Shown: positions 27,156 through 37,467 of the stretch, piece after piece
Position numbering within the stretch: the stretch's first letter is position 1
How the letters are laid out: every line of letters starts with the position of its first letter
From: Blastocladiella emersonii ATCC 22665
Taxonomy: Eukaryota; Blastocladiomycota; Blastocladiomycetes; Blastocladiales; Blastocladiaceae
DNA: 64,000 bases
Reading direction: 5' to 3'
Assembly (NCBI GenBank): GCA_025594325.1
Contig: JANHCV010000014.1
Coordinates: forward strand, 372,001 to 436,000
Notes under the pieces: model-generated
Database searches by the model: none
What the model was told of the DNA's origin: nothing
The model's input: only the letters and a program-made list of their open reading frames with translations
Program-made: the position numbers and the translations under genes

Positions 27156-28790
27156 CTACGCGGACGACGACAGCGTCATCCCACTCGCGCGCTCCTTGAG
27201 GTACCCGGCGAACACGTCGTGGACCGACGCCGACGTCCCCACCTTCTCCTTCTTGGCGCCCTTGGCGGCCGTGCGCAGCTCGTGGTACGCGCGGACGTCC
27301 TTGTCGAACGCGTCGAACAGGTGCATCGTGTCAGACGGCCCGCCGGCGGCCTCGGGGTGGAACTGGACGGCGCGCCACTTACCGCCGCCGCCCATGATCC
27401 CCTCGTTGGACCCGTCGTTGGCGTTGCGGTAGTACGTCATCCACCCGTCGGGCATCGTCGCGGGGTTGTCGTCGAGCGCGTAGCCGTGGTTCTGGGACGT
27501 GATGACGCACGTCGGCACGGGCTTGGTGAGGTCGAGGCACGGCTGGTTGTGGCCGCGGTTGCCGTACTTGAGCTTGTAGGTGCTCATGCCGGCAGCGAGC
27601 CCCATGATCTGGTTGCCCATGCAGATGCCCATGACGGGCACCTTGGCGTGCGCGGGGACCGCGGCCTCGGCGGCAAACACCTTGCGCAGCGCGGCCACCG
27701 ACGCCGTCTGCTGCATCGGGTCGCCGGGACCGTTCGACAGGAAGATGCCGTCAAACTGCTGGTACACCTCGTGCAGCGGGAAGTCGTGCGGCAGCAGCGT
27801 CACCTCGACGTCGCCCGGCGCGAGCAGCGCGCGCAGGATGTTGTACTTGGCGCCGAAGTCGACGACGGCGACCTTGTGATTGCGGCCGCGGCCGTAGACG
27901 ACAGGCGACTTGGTCGAGACGGACGCGACGAGGTTGGTGGTGGCGTTCGGGTTATCGAAGGCGACCTGCTCCTGGCCGCCGACGGCCACGGTCCCGAGCG
28001 TCGACCCGTGGTTGCGCAGGACCTGGACGAGCTCGCGGGTATCGATGCCCGAGAGGATCGGGACGCCCTGGGCGCGGCACCACGCGCCGAGCGACATGAC
28101 GGCCTCGCGGTGCGAGAACTGCCACGTGTAATCGGCCACGACGACCGCGCGCGCCCAGATCCGGTCGCTCTCGAACCGCTGCGGCAGGCCCGAGTCGAGG
28201 TCGTACGTCGGCGCGGGCACGCCGTAGTTGCCCGCGAGCGGCTGTGTCAGCACCAGGATCTGGCCCGCGTACGACGGGTCCGTCAGCGACTCCGGGTACC
28301 CGACCAGCGCCGTCGTGAACACCACCTCGCCGCCGATCGAGCGCGGCGCGCCGTAGCACTGCCCCGTGAACACGTGCCCCGACTGCAGCTTGAGCTCGGC
28401 GGGGACCGCCGTCTCGGGCGTCGGCGTCACGCGGAACGACGGCGACGCGGCGGTCGAGGACCGCGCGCCGAGAGACAGCGGCGTCAGCGGCGTCGGGACC
28501 AGCGAGGCCGCCGGCTTGGCGGGCGCGTTGGCGGCCACCTGCAGCGCGAGCGCCGCGGGCGACTTGGAGGCCTTGGTGGGGGTGACGGGCGTCGACGGCA
28601 CGACCGTGGCCAGCGTGCGCGCGAGCGAGGCGGCGGCGGCCGCGGCGTGCGCGGGCGACGGCTTGGTGGCGGCAAAACGAGCCAGGTCTACGTGGGAGGC
28701 GAGAAGGCGAGTGTGAGATGGCGGTGCGGTCCGGCGGTGGGAGACGGGGAGTGCAGCGCGACGCATACGGGTGGTGGCGGAGAACATCAT
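27156..28790 (-). CDS. CPA1: Carbamoyl-phosphate synthase, arginine-specific small (glutaminase) subunit
   Basis: This 544-residue protein hydrolyses glutamine and passes ammonia to the large subunit for arginine synthesis. Residues 1-140 are Ala/Ser/Thr/Arg-rich with little acid, as expected for a mitochondrial presequence plus a variable linker. The CPSase small-subunit domain follows (LKLQSGHVFTGQCYGA, GEVVFTTALVGYPESLTDPSYAGQILVLTQPLAGNYGVP). The class I glutamine amidotransferase domain comes last, with the oxyanion loop LSNGPGDP, nucleophile Cys in GICMGNQ, ITSQNHGYAL, and His-Glu in QFHPEAAGGP. The ATG at 28790 has A at -3. A 28-residue uORF 43 nt upstream is a recognisable arginine attenuator peptide, so translational repression by arginine is expected. 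The in-frame N-terminal part could hide a small intron, but none is required. Confidence 0.95.
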   Translation of the reverse strand: MMFSATTRMRRAALPVSHRRTAPPSHTRLLASHVDLARFAATKPSPAHAAAAAASLARTLATVVPSTPVTPTKASKSPAALALQVAANAPAKPAASLVPTPLTPLSLGARSSTAASPSFRVTPTPETAVPAELKLQSGHVFTGQCYGAPRSIGGEVVFTTALVGYPESLTDPSYAGQILVLTQPLAGNYGVPAPTYDLDSGLPQRFESDRIWARAVVVADYTWQFSHREAVMSLGAWCRAQGVPILSGIDTRELVQVLRNHGSTLGTVAVGGQEQVAFDNPNATTNLVASVSTKSPVVYGRGRNHKVAVVDFGAKYNILRALLAPGDVEVTLLPHDFPLHEVYQQFDGIFLSNGPGDPMQQTASVAALRKVFAAEAAVPAHAKVPVMGICMGNQIMGLAAGMSTYKLKYGNRGHNQPCLDLTKPVPTCVITSQNHGYALDDNPATMPDGWMTYYRNANDGSNEGIMGGGGKWRAVQFHPEAAGGPSDTMHLFDAFDKDVRAYHELRTAAKGAKKEKVGTSASVHDVFAGYLKERASGMTLSSSA

Positions 28791-28833
28791 AGTTGAGTGT
28801 GGTTAAAGGTGTCGGGGATCAGGGATGGATCAA

Positions 28834-28920
28834 TCAATGCGAGGCCGACTTCCACAGCTGGTCGCAGAGGTAGTCGAGGGAGACGAGTTCTTGGTCGTGG
28901 GCGTAGCAGGCAGCAGCCAT
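28834..28920 (-). CDS. Arginine attenuator peptide uORF of CPA1
   Basis: A 28-codon uORF (ATG 28918-28920, TGA 28834-28836) ends 43 nt before the CPA1 start, with no other ATG in between. Its C-terminal part, SLDYLCDQLW followed by KSASH, matches the conserved core of fungal arginine attenuator peptides (D-Y-L-S-D-H-L-W type). The Asp, Tyr, second Asp and Trp are kept, with Cys for Ser and Gln for His. In ascomycetes this nascent peptide stalls the ribosome at its stop codon when arginine is abundant and so shuts down CPA1. The uORF start has T at -3, a weak context that would allow leaky scanning as in the known systems. Regulation here is inferred from this similarity and from gene position. 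Confidence 0.9.
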   Translation of the reverse strand: MAAACYAHDQELVSLDYLCDQLWKSASH

Positions 28921-30554
28921 CCACGAAGGCGGAGGGGTCGGGTGTGGGTGGGAGTTGGTGAGGGTGAAGGGGTGTAGACGGGCGAGCGTCGACACGACTT
29001 GAGTGTGGTGGGGTAGTGGTTGAGGATGGAGGACGAGAAGAGGGGAGGAGCGGGGACGCGGTTCCTTCTTATAGGCGCGAGCGGGGCCGTGGGCAACGCA
29101 GCAGCAGCGACAAGGCGAGATACTGCGAGATAGCGTGGGAGATCTTGTCGCTCTGCCCGAGATAACCCGCCTCCCGGCCGTCGACTCGAGCCACACGTGC
29201 CCCGTGGCTTGCTTGTTGCCGCATCGGGCAGGGCCACATGAAAAGGCAACGCATCGCGGGGCTGGGAGATAGCATCGCGCGCTCCCCATTGGCTGGAGAC
29301 CACGACGCGCGCCGCGCGCCTTGTCATCAGCGCGGGATCAGCGCCTCGATTTGGAACGTTGTGCGGAGACGACTTCATTTCGCGTCGCGTCATTCACTCG
29401 CGGCTGCGGCCAGCGGTGAACGGGAACGGAAGCGGACGTGATCGCGACGTCGTGGCCGCCGTGGCCATGGTCATCGTGCGGGTGCGGAGCCGCCTTCCGT
29501 GTCTCGCGCCCGTGATCGCCGTCGCTGACAGCGATCGGTGAGGGAAGTGGTTCAGCTTGAGTGTCGCGCTCACGGCATGGGACCCATCCCGCCGTGCAGG
29601 AAAGCCGTGGCCATGGATGATCGTCCGCACAGCGCCCGCGTGAAAGTGCAGCTGTCTCTCATCGTGGCGATCAGCAGGGCAACGCGTCTCCCACGCGTGT
29701 CTCGCGCGTCGCCGGGACGCGAGACGCGTTGGGCAGGGACACTGAGGCTCGAGCTGGCCCTCGGTCAGGCCCTCAATCCGCGCAAGCAAGCGCGACATAG
29801 CCCTGATCCTCGCCGATCCCGCTCTTCGGCCCACTCAACGACGTCGACCAAGGTCGCGTAGGATTGCGGACCTGACCATCGCGCTGAGCAGCGGTCCATC
29901 GCGGGCGCGTCTCGCTGCACACTTGTCGGCTGACAAGGTCCATCGCAGCAGGGCATGCCAGGCACACCGTCCAGCGCGACCTGGCACACTCCCGCCTGAA
30001 CCGCGGCGAGACAGATGCCCACTCATCGCCTCGCACAAACCACGCTGCCCTCGGTCTCGACGATCCCGCCACGCAGCCGCCCATCGCACGCGAGTCCACT
30101 CGCGATCGCCGCGACGACCTCTCATGCCGCGATCCTGGGATACACGACGTGTCAGTGACACCGCTCAGCGACTTGGCACACGTCGGTCTCCACTGCCCGA
30201 ATGCAGTCGTGTCGGCTCAGGGCTCCGCTCTCGCCCGCGACTACCGCTCCCCTCGGCCCGCGCGATGGCCTCGCACGCCCACTCACGCTTTTGACCGCGA
30301 TGAACCCCCTCGCCCCGCTGCAACAACTTTCACCTCCATCCCGTGCCCGCGAACGCGTCGCGCCTCTGAGAGATGATCGGGATCAGCAGCGCGATCAGCC
30401 AGCTGCTCGAGGGCCCTTCGAAATGCCTGGTGTGACTGCACGTGACGCATGATTCGCTGTCTCCGGCGCCTCGCTGCTTGCTTTCGCCCTCACCTCTTCG
30501 CGACGGTCCCTCCCTCCGTTGCCTTGCCCTGTAACGCATAGCAGCACCGCCACC
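28921..30554. other. Divergent intergenic region CPA1/KRS1
   Basis: This is about 1.6 kb with the CPA1 promoter on the left and the KRS1 promoter on the right. Several ACGCGT/GAGACGCG-type sequences occur around 29,670-29,730. No gene is supported. Confidence 0.5.
29066..29073 (-). promoter_or_regulatory. Possible TATA box of CPA1
   Basis: TATAAGAA on the minus strand lies about 145 bp upstream of the uORF start, a plausible distance for the CPA1 transcription start. Confidence 0.35.
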
Positions 30555-32357
30555 ATGAGCGACAAGACGTACACCGACGAGGTCACCGGCGAGCAGGTCT
30601 CCAAGTCGTATGTATCGCCCCCGCCGTGCGCACTCGCCGAAGACCGAGCGAGCGAGCGCTGACGCCCGTCACCCGTCCCGTGTGTGTGTAGCGAGCTCAA
30701 GCGCCGCCAGAAGCAGCGCCAGAAGGAGCAGGCCAAGGCAGCGCGCCCTGCCGCCCCCACCGCGGCGGCTGCCACGCCCAAGGCGGCGGCGGCCAAGTCG
30801 GCCGAGGAGGAGGAGGAGGAGCTGACGCCCAACCAGTACTACGAGATCCGCACCAAGACCATCACCAAGCTGCAGGCCGACGGCCGCATCAACCCGTACC
30901 CGCACAAGTTCCACGTGTCGATGGGTCTGCCCGCCTTCATCGAGAAGTACGCGTCGCGGATCGAGCCCGGCCAGCGGCTCGAGGGCGAGGTGGTGTCGAT
31001 CGCCGGCCGCATCTCGACCAAGCGCGCGGCGGGCGCCAAGCTGCGGTTCTACGACATCCACGGCGAGGGCGTCAAGGTCCAGGTCATGTCCGCTCTCCAG
31101 GACCATACCGACGAGGAGGTCGGGTACGAGGAGGTGCACGAGGTGCTGCGCCGCGGCGACATCATCGGTGTCGTCGGTGTGCCGGGCAAGTCCAAGATGG
31201 GCGAGCTGTCGCTGTTCCCGTCGCGCACGGTGCTGCTGACGCCGTGCCTGCGCATGCTGCCGAACCCGCGCACGGGGCTCAAGGACCAGGAGACGCGGTA
31301 TCGCCAGCGGTACCTTGACCTGATCATGAACGGGTTTGTCCGCGACCGGTTCGTGACGCGCACCCGGATCATCGGGTACCTGCGCAACTTCCTCGACCAG
31401 CAGGGGTTCCTCGAGGTCGAGACGCCCATGATGAACATGATCGCGGGCGGCGCCACGGCCAAGCCCTTCATCACCCACCACAACGACCTCAAGCTCGACC
31501 AGTACATGCGCATCGCGCCCGAGCTGTTCCTCAAGATGCTCGTGGTCGGTGGGCTCGACCGCGTCTACGAGATCGGCCGCCAGTTCCGCAACGAGTCGAT
31601 TGACCTGACCCACAACCCCGAGTTCACGACCTGCGAGTTCTACATGGCGTACGCCGACGTGACGGACCTCGAGCAGCTCACCGAGCAGCTCGTCTCGGGC
31701 ATGGTCAAGTACGTGACGGGCGGGTACAAGCTCAAGTACAACCCGGAGCCCGACTCGGACAAGACCTACGACATCGACTTCACGCCCCCCTTCCGCCGCA
31801 TCCGCATGATCCCGGGCCTCGAGGAGCGCCTCAACGTGACGTTCCCGCCCGCCGACGAGCTGGCCGGCGAGAAGGGCCGCAACTTCCTCGACAACCTGTG
31901 CAAGAAGCACAACGTCGAGTGCGGCGCGCCGCGCACGTCCGCTCGCCTCCTCGACAAGCTGGTCGGCGAGTTCCTCGAGTCCGAGTGCATCTCGCCCACG
32001 TTCATCACCGAGCACCCGCAGTTCATGTCGCCGCTGGCCAAGAAGCACCGGTCCGTGACGGGTCTGTGCGAGCGGTTCGAGCTGTTTGTCGCGACCAAGG
32101 AGATCTGCAACGCGTACACGGAGCTCAACGACCCCATGGACCAGCGCCAGCGGTTCGAGCAGCAGGCCGCCGACAAGGCCGCGGGCGACGACGAGGCCCA
32201 GATGATCGACGAGAACTTCTGCCAGTCGCTCGAGTACGGGCTCCCGCCCACGGGCGGGTGGGGCATGGGCATCGACCGCCTCGTCATGATGCTCACCAAC
32301 GCGAACAACATCAAGGAGGTGCTCCTGTTCCCCGCCATGAAGCCCATCGACCAGTAA
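30555..32357 (+). CDS. KRS1: Lysyl-tRNA synthetase (class II)
   Basis: Two exons (30555-30607 and 30692-32357, 84-bp intron GTATGT...TGTAG) encode 572 residues. The enzyme charges tRNA-Lys in the cytosol; a mitochondrial form from another start cannot be excluded. A Lys/Arg/Gln-rich N-terminal helix ([17 protein letters not shown]) typical of eukaryotic KRS is followed by the OB-fold anticodon domain ([49 protein letters not shown]). Class II motif 1 lies around [24 protein letters not shown]. Motif 2 is [29 protein letters not shown], and motif 3 is [15 protein letters not shown]. The end [10 protein letters not shown] is typical. The gene converges with the UBX gene, with 86 bp between stops. 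Confidence 0.97.
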
Positions 32358-32443
32358 GGTGTTTTTTCCGCGTCCTCTCTTTTGTGTTTCTTGTTCAATC
32401 AATCTCAATGCATTACTCTCTCCCCCCATCACTCTTCTCGCCT

Positions 32444-34240
32444 TCACTCAACATACGTCATCGTGACCGCGGCATTCTGCAGGCCACACTCGCCGACGTC
32501 GCGGTCGATCCACTCGGCGAGGTTCTGGCGCACGAACACGAGCTCAAACGCGTGGTCGTTGGCGTCGGGGACCACGGCTTTCACGGCGCGGTACAGGTCG
32601 AGGACGCGGTCGCCCAGGCGGAACCGCCGCACGTGCCGCGACCCGTCGGGAAAGCGGAACTGGATCCGCGTCGTGTTGGGCGCGCCCGCGGGGGGTTCCG
32701 GGTCGACGGTGGCGGAGGAGGGCGCGACGGCCGCGATGGTCGTGGTCGCGGGGAGGTCCGCGTCGGAGTCGGAGTCGGAGTCCGAGATGACGACGGGCGC
32801 AGCGGACGCGGAGGCGGAGGTAGAGTCGCCCGTCTCCATACTCGCCAGCAGCGCGGCCTGCAGCTGCTCGTCCTCGGACATGTCCTGGACGGAGCGCGAC
32901 TTGGCAAGGTCGGCTTTCGACCCCGAGTTCGACGACGGCATGGGCACGGGCGTGTTCGCGCCGGGATCGAGCGAGTACAAATCCAAGAACTCGAACAGCG
33001 CCTCGGCGAAGGCCGCGGGCGACTGGAGGTGCGCGGTGGTCAACACCTTGACGCGCTCGCCGGTGCGCGGGTCGATGACGCACACGTGCGGGAACGCGGT
33101 GACCGGGTAGAAGGTGCGGAACTGGCGGCCGTCGGGCCCGTCGGTCGGGAACTGCAGGAACAGGAAGTGGTCGCGAAGGACGGCGACCACGTCGCGGTGC
33201 TTCCACAGGTCGCGGTTCAGGCACTGGCACGCGAAGATGGACGCGTCGTGCAGGTCGACGAGCAGCCACTTCTTGGCCACGCGGCCGTGCTCCTTGGCGT
33301 TCTCAAAGGTCCCGCGGAACATGAGCTCCGTCGGCGCGCGGAACATGTCGGCCAGGCGCGACGAGCGGTCGGTCGCGGCGGCTACACGGTGGTGTGAGAC
33401 ATTGGGCGGCGGCGGTGGTCGGGTGGGAAGCGTACTCGAGATGCGCGACGCGTCGCTGCGGCCGCTCGACTGCGCGAACGGGTTGGCCGTAGTCGCCGCC
33501 GGTGGACGGCTGCCGCGGATCTCGAGCCCTACACACACAACCTCGCGTCAGTCCATGACTCGGTCTCACTCCCACAAAAACGTACCGCTGGCAGCAGCAA
33601 ACCCCTGCCCAAACATGGGCGGAGACCGCGCGCGCGCACCGCCGGCGGCAGCGCGACCTGACGACGACGAGGAAAAGGAGGCAGCGGGCAGGCGGGGCGG
33701 CGACGGCTGGCGTCTCCGGCGCCGGCGCGCGGCGCTTGAGTCCTCCTTCTCCTCGCCGTCGCTGTCGAGGGTCACGGTCGTCGTGGTCGCCGAGGAGGCG
33801 GGCTGGGCGCGCGAGACCTCGACGATATCCTCGTCATCATCGTTGTTCGAGTCATACTCAAAGTCCATGTCGACCTCCATATCCTCGTCGTCGTCGTCGA
33901 ACGAGAACGCGTTGGACCGCGCCGCGGCCGCGGGGGCCGGACGCGCCGCCGACGGGCGCACATCCTCGTCGTCGGACGGGATCGCGGACCAGTCGACGGT
34001 ATCGCGGCCCGACGGCTTGTAGGTGCGCGGGGCGGGCGGGGCGGCGGGCGGGGCCGGGTTGAATCGCGGCGGCGCGGGCTGCGCGATGGCAACGTCGGGC
34101 AAGTCGACGCCGCCCGTGTCGAGGTACAGCGCGATGGCGTTCTCGAGGTGGTTGTCGGACACGGCCAGGTACTTTTGCGCCAGCGCCGGGTCCGCGCCCA
34201 CGGTCTCGCAGAACTGCAGGATCTTCTCCGTGTCGGCCAT
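32444..34240 (-). CDS. UBXN7: UBA-UAS-UIM-UBX protein, p97/Cdc48 adaptor (UBXN7/Ubx5-like)
   Basis: Three exons (33586-34240, 33436-33528, 32444-33381; introns 57 and 54 bp) give 561 residues. The domains in order are: an N-terminal UBA-like helix bundle (LQFCETVGADPALAQKYLAVSDNHLENAIALYLD); a long acidic and basic disordered region; a UAS thioredoxin-like domain (ENAKEHGRVAKKWLLVDLHDASIFACQCLNRDLWK, FLFLQFPTDG, FYPVTAFPHVCVIDPRTGE); a UIM (SEDEQLQAALLASME); and a C-terminal UBX domain (TTRIQFRFPDGSRHVRRFRLGDRVLDLYRAV). This order is that of UBXN7, which links Cdc48/p97 to ubiquitylated substrates and cullin ligases. The start is at ATG 34240, and the gene shares a 371-bp divergent promoter with LYS1. 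Confidence 0.93.
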
Positions 34241-34527
34241 GATGCGTTGCGTGGGGTGTGTTGCGTCGTCGTCGTGTAAGGGACGCGCGCGATTGAGGGA
34301 GTCGAAGTCGGAGGCGCGGACGGTGACGCAGGAGGCAGGAAGGCGGCGGGTCATGCGCACGTGAGCTGCATCTCATCCATCGCAGCTGTGAGCGAGGCTG
34401 AGATCTGTCTCCCCTTGCGCCCATCTCTTGATCTTGCTGCGAGATCTCGCGGGATGGCGCAGCGCGACTCGCGCCGGGTCGAGTCGGCGCGATGGGATGG
34501 GATCTGGGGAGAAGACGAGCTGAGGGG

Positions 34528-34534
34528 TATAAAA
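34528..34534 (+). promoter_or_regulatory. TATA box of LYS1
   Basis: TATAAAA in the context GAGGGGTATAAAACCCTCG lies 78 bp before the LYS1 ATG. The short 5' leader is C/A-rich (CAACCACCACC...). Confidence 0.7.
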
Positions 34535-34611
34535 CCCTCGCGCCCGCGGGCATCCCGTCCTCGCTCTCCCCAACCAACTCTACACGCAGCGCAACCACCA
34601 CCACCACCACC

Positions 34612-35754
34612 ATGTCATCGACCACCACGACCACCACGCGCCCCGTCCACCTCTGGCTGCGCGCCGAGACCAAGCCGCTCGAGCACCGGTGCGCACTGAC
34701 GCCCTCCGTCGCGCGGACGCTCCTCGCCGAAGGTTTCCGCATCACGGTCGAGTCGTCGCGCGAGCGCATCTTCGACGACGCCGAGTTTGCGTCGGCCGGG
34801 TGCACCCTGGTCGGCGAGGGCAGCTGGGAGCAAGACGCGCCGGCCGACGCCATCGTGCTGGGCCTCAAGGAGCTGCCCGCGTCCGATACGTTCCCGCTGC
34901 ACCACACGCACATCCACTTTGCGCACTGCTACAAGAACCAGGCCGGGTGGCAGTCCGTCCTGTCGCGGTTCGCGCGCGGCAAGGGCACGCTGCTCGACCT
35001 CGAGTTCCTCCACGACGAGCACGGCCGCCGCGTCGCCGCGTTCGGGTTCATGGCCGGGTTTGCCGGCGCGGCGCTCGGGCTCGACGTCTGGGCCGAGCCG
35101 TCGGCCGAGGGGCGGACCGAGTTTGGCGCCGTCGAGCCGTTCGCCAACGAGGCGCTGCTCATCGCACACATCCAGTCGCGCCTGGCCTCGGCAACCGCCG
35201 CGGGCCGCGCGCTCCCACGCGTGCTCGTCCTCGGCGCGCTCGGGCGGTGCGGACGCGGCGCCGTGGCGCTGCTGCGCAAGGCGGGCCTGCCGGACTCGCA
35301 CATTGCGCAGTGGGATATGGCCGAGACGAAGCGCGGCGGCCCGTTCCCAGAGATCGCGACCGACTACGACGTGTTTGTCAACTGCATCTACCTCGCGACG
35401 CCGATCCCGCCGTTCCTCACGCCCAACGAGATCGCGCTGCCCGGGCGTAAGCTCGCGGTGCTCGTCGACGTGTCGTGCGACCCGACCAACCCGCACAACC
35501 CGATCCCCGTGTACACGGAGTGCACGACGTTCACGCGGCCGACGGTCGTGGTGCCGACGCGCGAGGGCGCGGTGCCGCTCCATGTGGTCTCGATCGACCA
35601 CCTGCCCTCGCTCCTTCCGCGCGAGTCGTCCGAGGGGTTTGTGAATGACCTCCTGCCGTCGCTCCGCAGCCTGCGCGACGTGCCGACCGCGCGCGTCTGG
35701 GCCGAGGCCGAGCAGCTGTTCCGCGACAAGGTCGCGCTGCTGGACCAGGTGTAA
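34612..35754 (+). CDS. LYS1: Saccharopine dehydrogenase (NAD+, L-lysine-forming)
   Basis: This 380-residue, single-exon protein catalyses the last step of the fungal alpha-aminoadipate pathway, saccharopine to lysine and 2-oxoglutarate. The N-terminal alanine-dehydrogenase-like domain has WLRAETKPLEHRCALTP and LGLKELP (catalytic Lys), then HIHFAHCYKNQAGW (catalytic His). The nucleotide-binding part has VLVLGALGRCGRGAVALLRKAG. The active-site loop KRGGPFPEI and the DVSCDPTNPHNPIP block are characteristic. The length and a stop right after KVALLDQV agree with the family. The ATG at 34612 follows a TATA box and a C/A-rich leader. The pathway indicates a fungus (or close relative) that makes its own lysine. 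Confidence 0.96.
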   Translation: MSSTTTTTTRPVHLWLRAETKPLEHRCALTPSVARTLLAEGFRITVESSRERIFDDAEFASAGCTLVGEGSWEQDAPADAIVLGLKELPASDTFPLHHTHIHFAHCYKNQAGWQSVLSRFARGKGTLLDLEFLHDEHGRRVAAFGFMAGFAGAALGLDVWAEPSAEGRTEFGAVEPFANEALLIAHIQSRLASATAAGRALPRVLVLGALGRCGRGAVALLRKAGLPDSHIAQWDMAETKRGGPFPEIATDYDVFVNCIYLATPIPPFLTPNEIALPGRKLAVLVDVSCDPTNPHNPIPVYTECTTFTRPTVVVPTREGAVPLHVVSIDHLPSLLPRESSEGFVNDLLPSLRSLRDVPTARVWAEAEQLFRDKVALLDQV

Positions 35755-35978
35755 ATATATATATTTTCTCATGCATGAACTGTTCGGTTGCCATCGAGTC
35801 TGAGACGTTCGAGAGCCGAACACGTTGCGTGACTCGCGCGCGGAAGGGCGCTGGTGATCGGCCAACGGGGGCCACGCACCGCCACCACCCTCGACAACTC
35901 GCTCGACAACTCGCTCGCCGTTTGCTCCCTCTCTCGCTTTCAACGATCGACCGACTCGACTAGATCGCCCACCCCACC

Positions 35979-37154
35979 ATGCACACTAAGAAGCGCACCC
36001 CGCTCGCCGGCAGCGGCGACCTTGCGCTCTTCGCGCTGCTCGCCGCCCTCACGCTCCTGAGCGCCACCACCACCAACGCCGCGCCCATCGACGCCTCGGC
36101 GCCGCGCGCGCGGCTGCGCACGCTGGTCATGTTCGGCGACTCGCTGACGGACTCGGGCAACGTGTACACTTTGACGAACCGGGCGTGGCCCCCCGCGCCG
36201 CCGCTGTACGACAACGGGCGGTTCACCAACGGGCTGACGTGGCCCGAGTACCTGGCCGAGTTTGTCGAGTCGGTCAACGCCGACAACCGCACCGTGGCCG
36301 TCCACAACTACGCGTTCGGCGGGTCCACGTCCAACGACTCGCTCGTCCAGGGGTACACGGGCGCCCGGAGCGATATCCCATCGCCCGGCGTCGACAAGCA
36401 GCTCGGCATGTTCCGCGAGTACATGGCCGCGCAGGTGCTCAAGAACGGGGGCGACGCGGCCAAGGCCGGCGAGGCCATGGGGCCCACGCTGTTCACGGTG
36501 TGGACGGGTGCCAACGACTTCTTTTTCGACATGCAGAAGGCCGCGCCCGCGCTCGTCGCGGCGAACGTCGTCGAGGCCGTCAAGCAGATCGAGCACCTCG
36601 CCCGCAACGTCTACAAGCTGCCCCGGTACGAGATCGCGGTCCTGTCGATGCCCCCGCTCGGCACCCTGCCCGCCCTCGCGCGACTGCCGGCGGCGCAGGC
36701 GGTGTTCGCTCAATACTCGCTCATGTTCAACATGGAGCTGTTCAACCGGCTGGAAGCTATCAACCGCGACTACGGCAGCCGCGGCAACGTGTCCGAGGGA
36801 ACCGTGCCGTACCCGCTGATCCGCCTCATCAACATCCACGCCCTCATCTCGGCCGTGTTCGCGTCGCCCGAGACTTTCTACCTGCCCAAGCCCGTTTTCG
36901 GGTCCATTTCGACCCCGTGCCTCGAGCAGGACCTCATCACCGGGGCGTACTCCCTGTGCCGTGAACCGTCTGCGCACGTGTACCACGACATTTATCATTT
37001 CTCCACACGTATCCACCGCATCATCGCACGCGCAGTCGCTGGGGAGTTCCTTATTTTCGTCCCCGCGCTCTCCCCCGCCAACCCCGACGGCACCGAGCCC
37101 GCCACCATGATGTCGGCCAACCGCACGTCGGCGGCTGTCAAGCCCGCGCACTAG
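35979..37154 (+). CDS. Secreted GDSL-family esterase/lipase
   Basis: The protein is 391 residues and single-exon. A signal peptide is visible (hydrophobic LALFALLAALTLLSATTTNAA). SGNH/GDSL hydrolase blocks are: I, VMFGDSLTDSGN (nucleophile Ser); II, YAFGGSTSND (Gly); III, FTVWTGANDFFFD (Asn); and V, YHDIYHFSTRIHRII (Asp and His of the triad). The arrangement with LYDNGRFTNGLTWPEYLAE is like fungal and plant GDSL esterases that act on lipids or acetylated polysaccharides; the substrate is unknown. After the TAG at 37152-37154 the same frame continues with a Ser-Ala-Asn-Arg-x-Ser-Ala stretch like the one just before it, so the end of the gene may have been duplicated or shortened recently. Confidence 0.9.
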   Translation: MHTKKRTPLAGSGDLALFALLAALTLLSATTTNAAPIDASAPRARLRTLVMFGDSLTDSGNVYTLTNRAWPPAPPLYDNGRFTNGLTWPEYLAEFVESVNADNRTVAVHNYAFGGSTSNDSLVQGYTGARSDIPSPGVDKQLGMFREYMAAQVLKNGGDAAKAGEAMGPTLFTVWTGANDFFFDMQKAAPALVAANVVEAVKQIEHLARNVYKLPRYEIAVLSMPPLGTLPALARLPAAQAVFAQYSLMFNMELFNRLEAINRDYGSRGNVSEGTVPYPLIRLINIHALISAVFASPETFYLPKPVFGSISTPCLEQDLITGAYSLCREPSAHVYHDIYHFSTRIHRIIARAVAGEFLIFVPALSPANPDGTEPATMMSANRTSAAVKPAH

Positions 37155-37467
37155 ACGACCAAGGTCTCGGCAAACCGCGCGTCGGCCGTCGCGAAGATCG
37201 CGCGCGCGAGGCCCGCGGCGCGTCGCCCACCACCGAGGTCATGGCCATCTAGTTCGCTGTGGCTATCATCTATTGCGCATTTCATACACCACCACATTTC
37301 CTATGCAAGAGAAGCGAGCGAGCGAGCGAAGCGGAGAGGAGAGGAGAAGTCGGAGTGACGCGGTCACGCGATGCAGAGGAGACGCGTCGTTCACCGCCAC
37401 GCGCCGCCCCTCACCCCGTCCCGCGTCTCACGACCGCCGATCTCCTCTCGCCGTCCGTCTCCACGCC
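37155..37467. other. Spacer GDSL to CatSper-like gene
   Basis: The first 90 bases resemble a repeat of the 3' end of the GDSL gene. The rest is promoter and leader of the next gene. No other feature is seen. Confidence 0.5.

Noticed and set aside
30669-32447. 592-codon open frame on the minus strand opposite KRS1
   Set aside because: It mirrors the codon structure of a strong lysyl-tRNA synthetase gene. Long antisense frames are common in GC-rich genes, and it shows no motif.
27156-35754. Amino-acid gene cluster (CPA1, KRS1, LYS1)
   Set aside because: The genes are on different strands, separated by an unrelated UBX gene and 1.6 kb of spacer, and belong to different pathways.
34615-35943. 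442-codon minus-strand frame opposite LYS1
   Set aside because: Shadow of LYS1 with charged low-complexity content.
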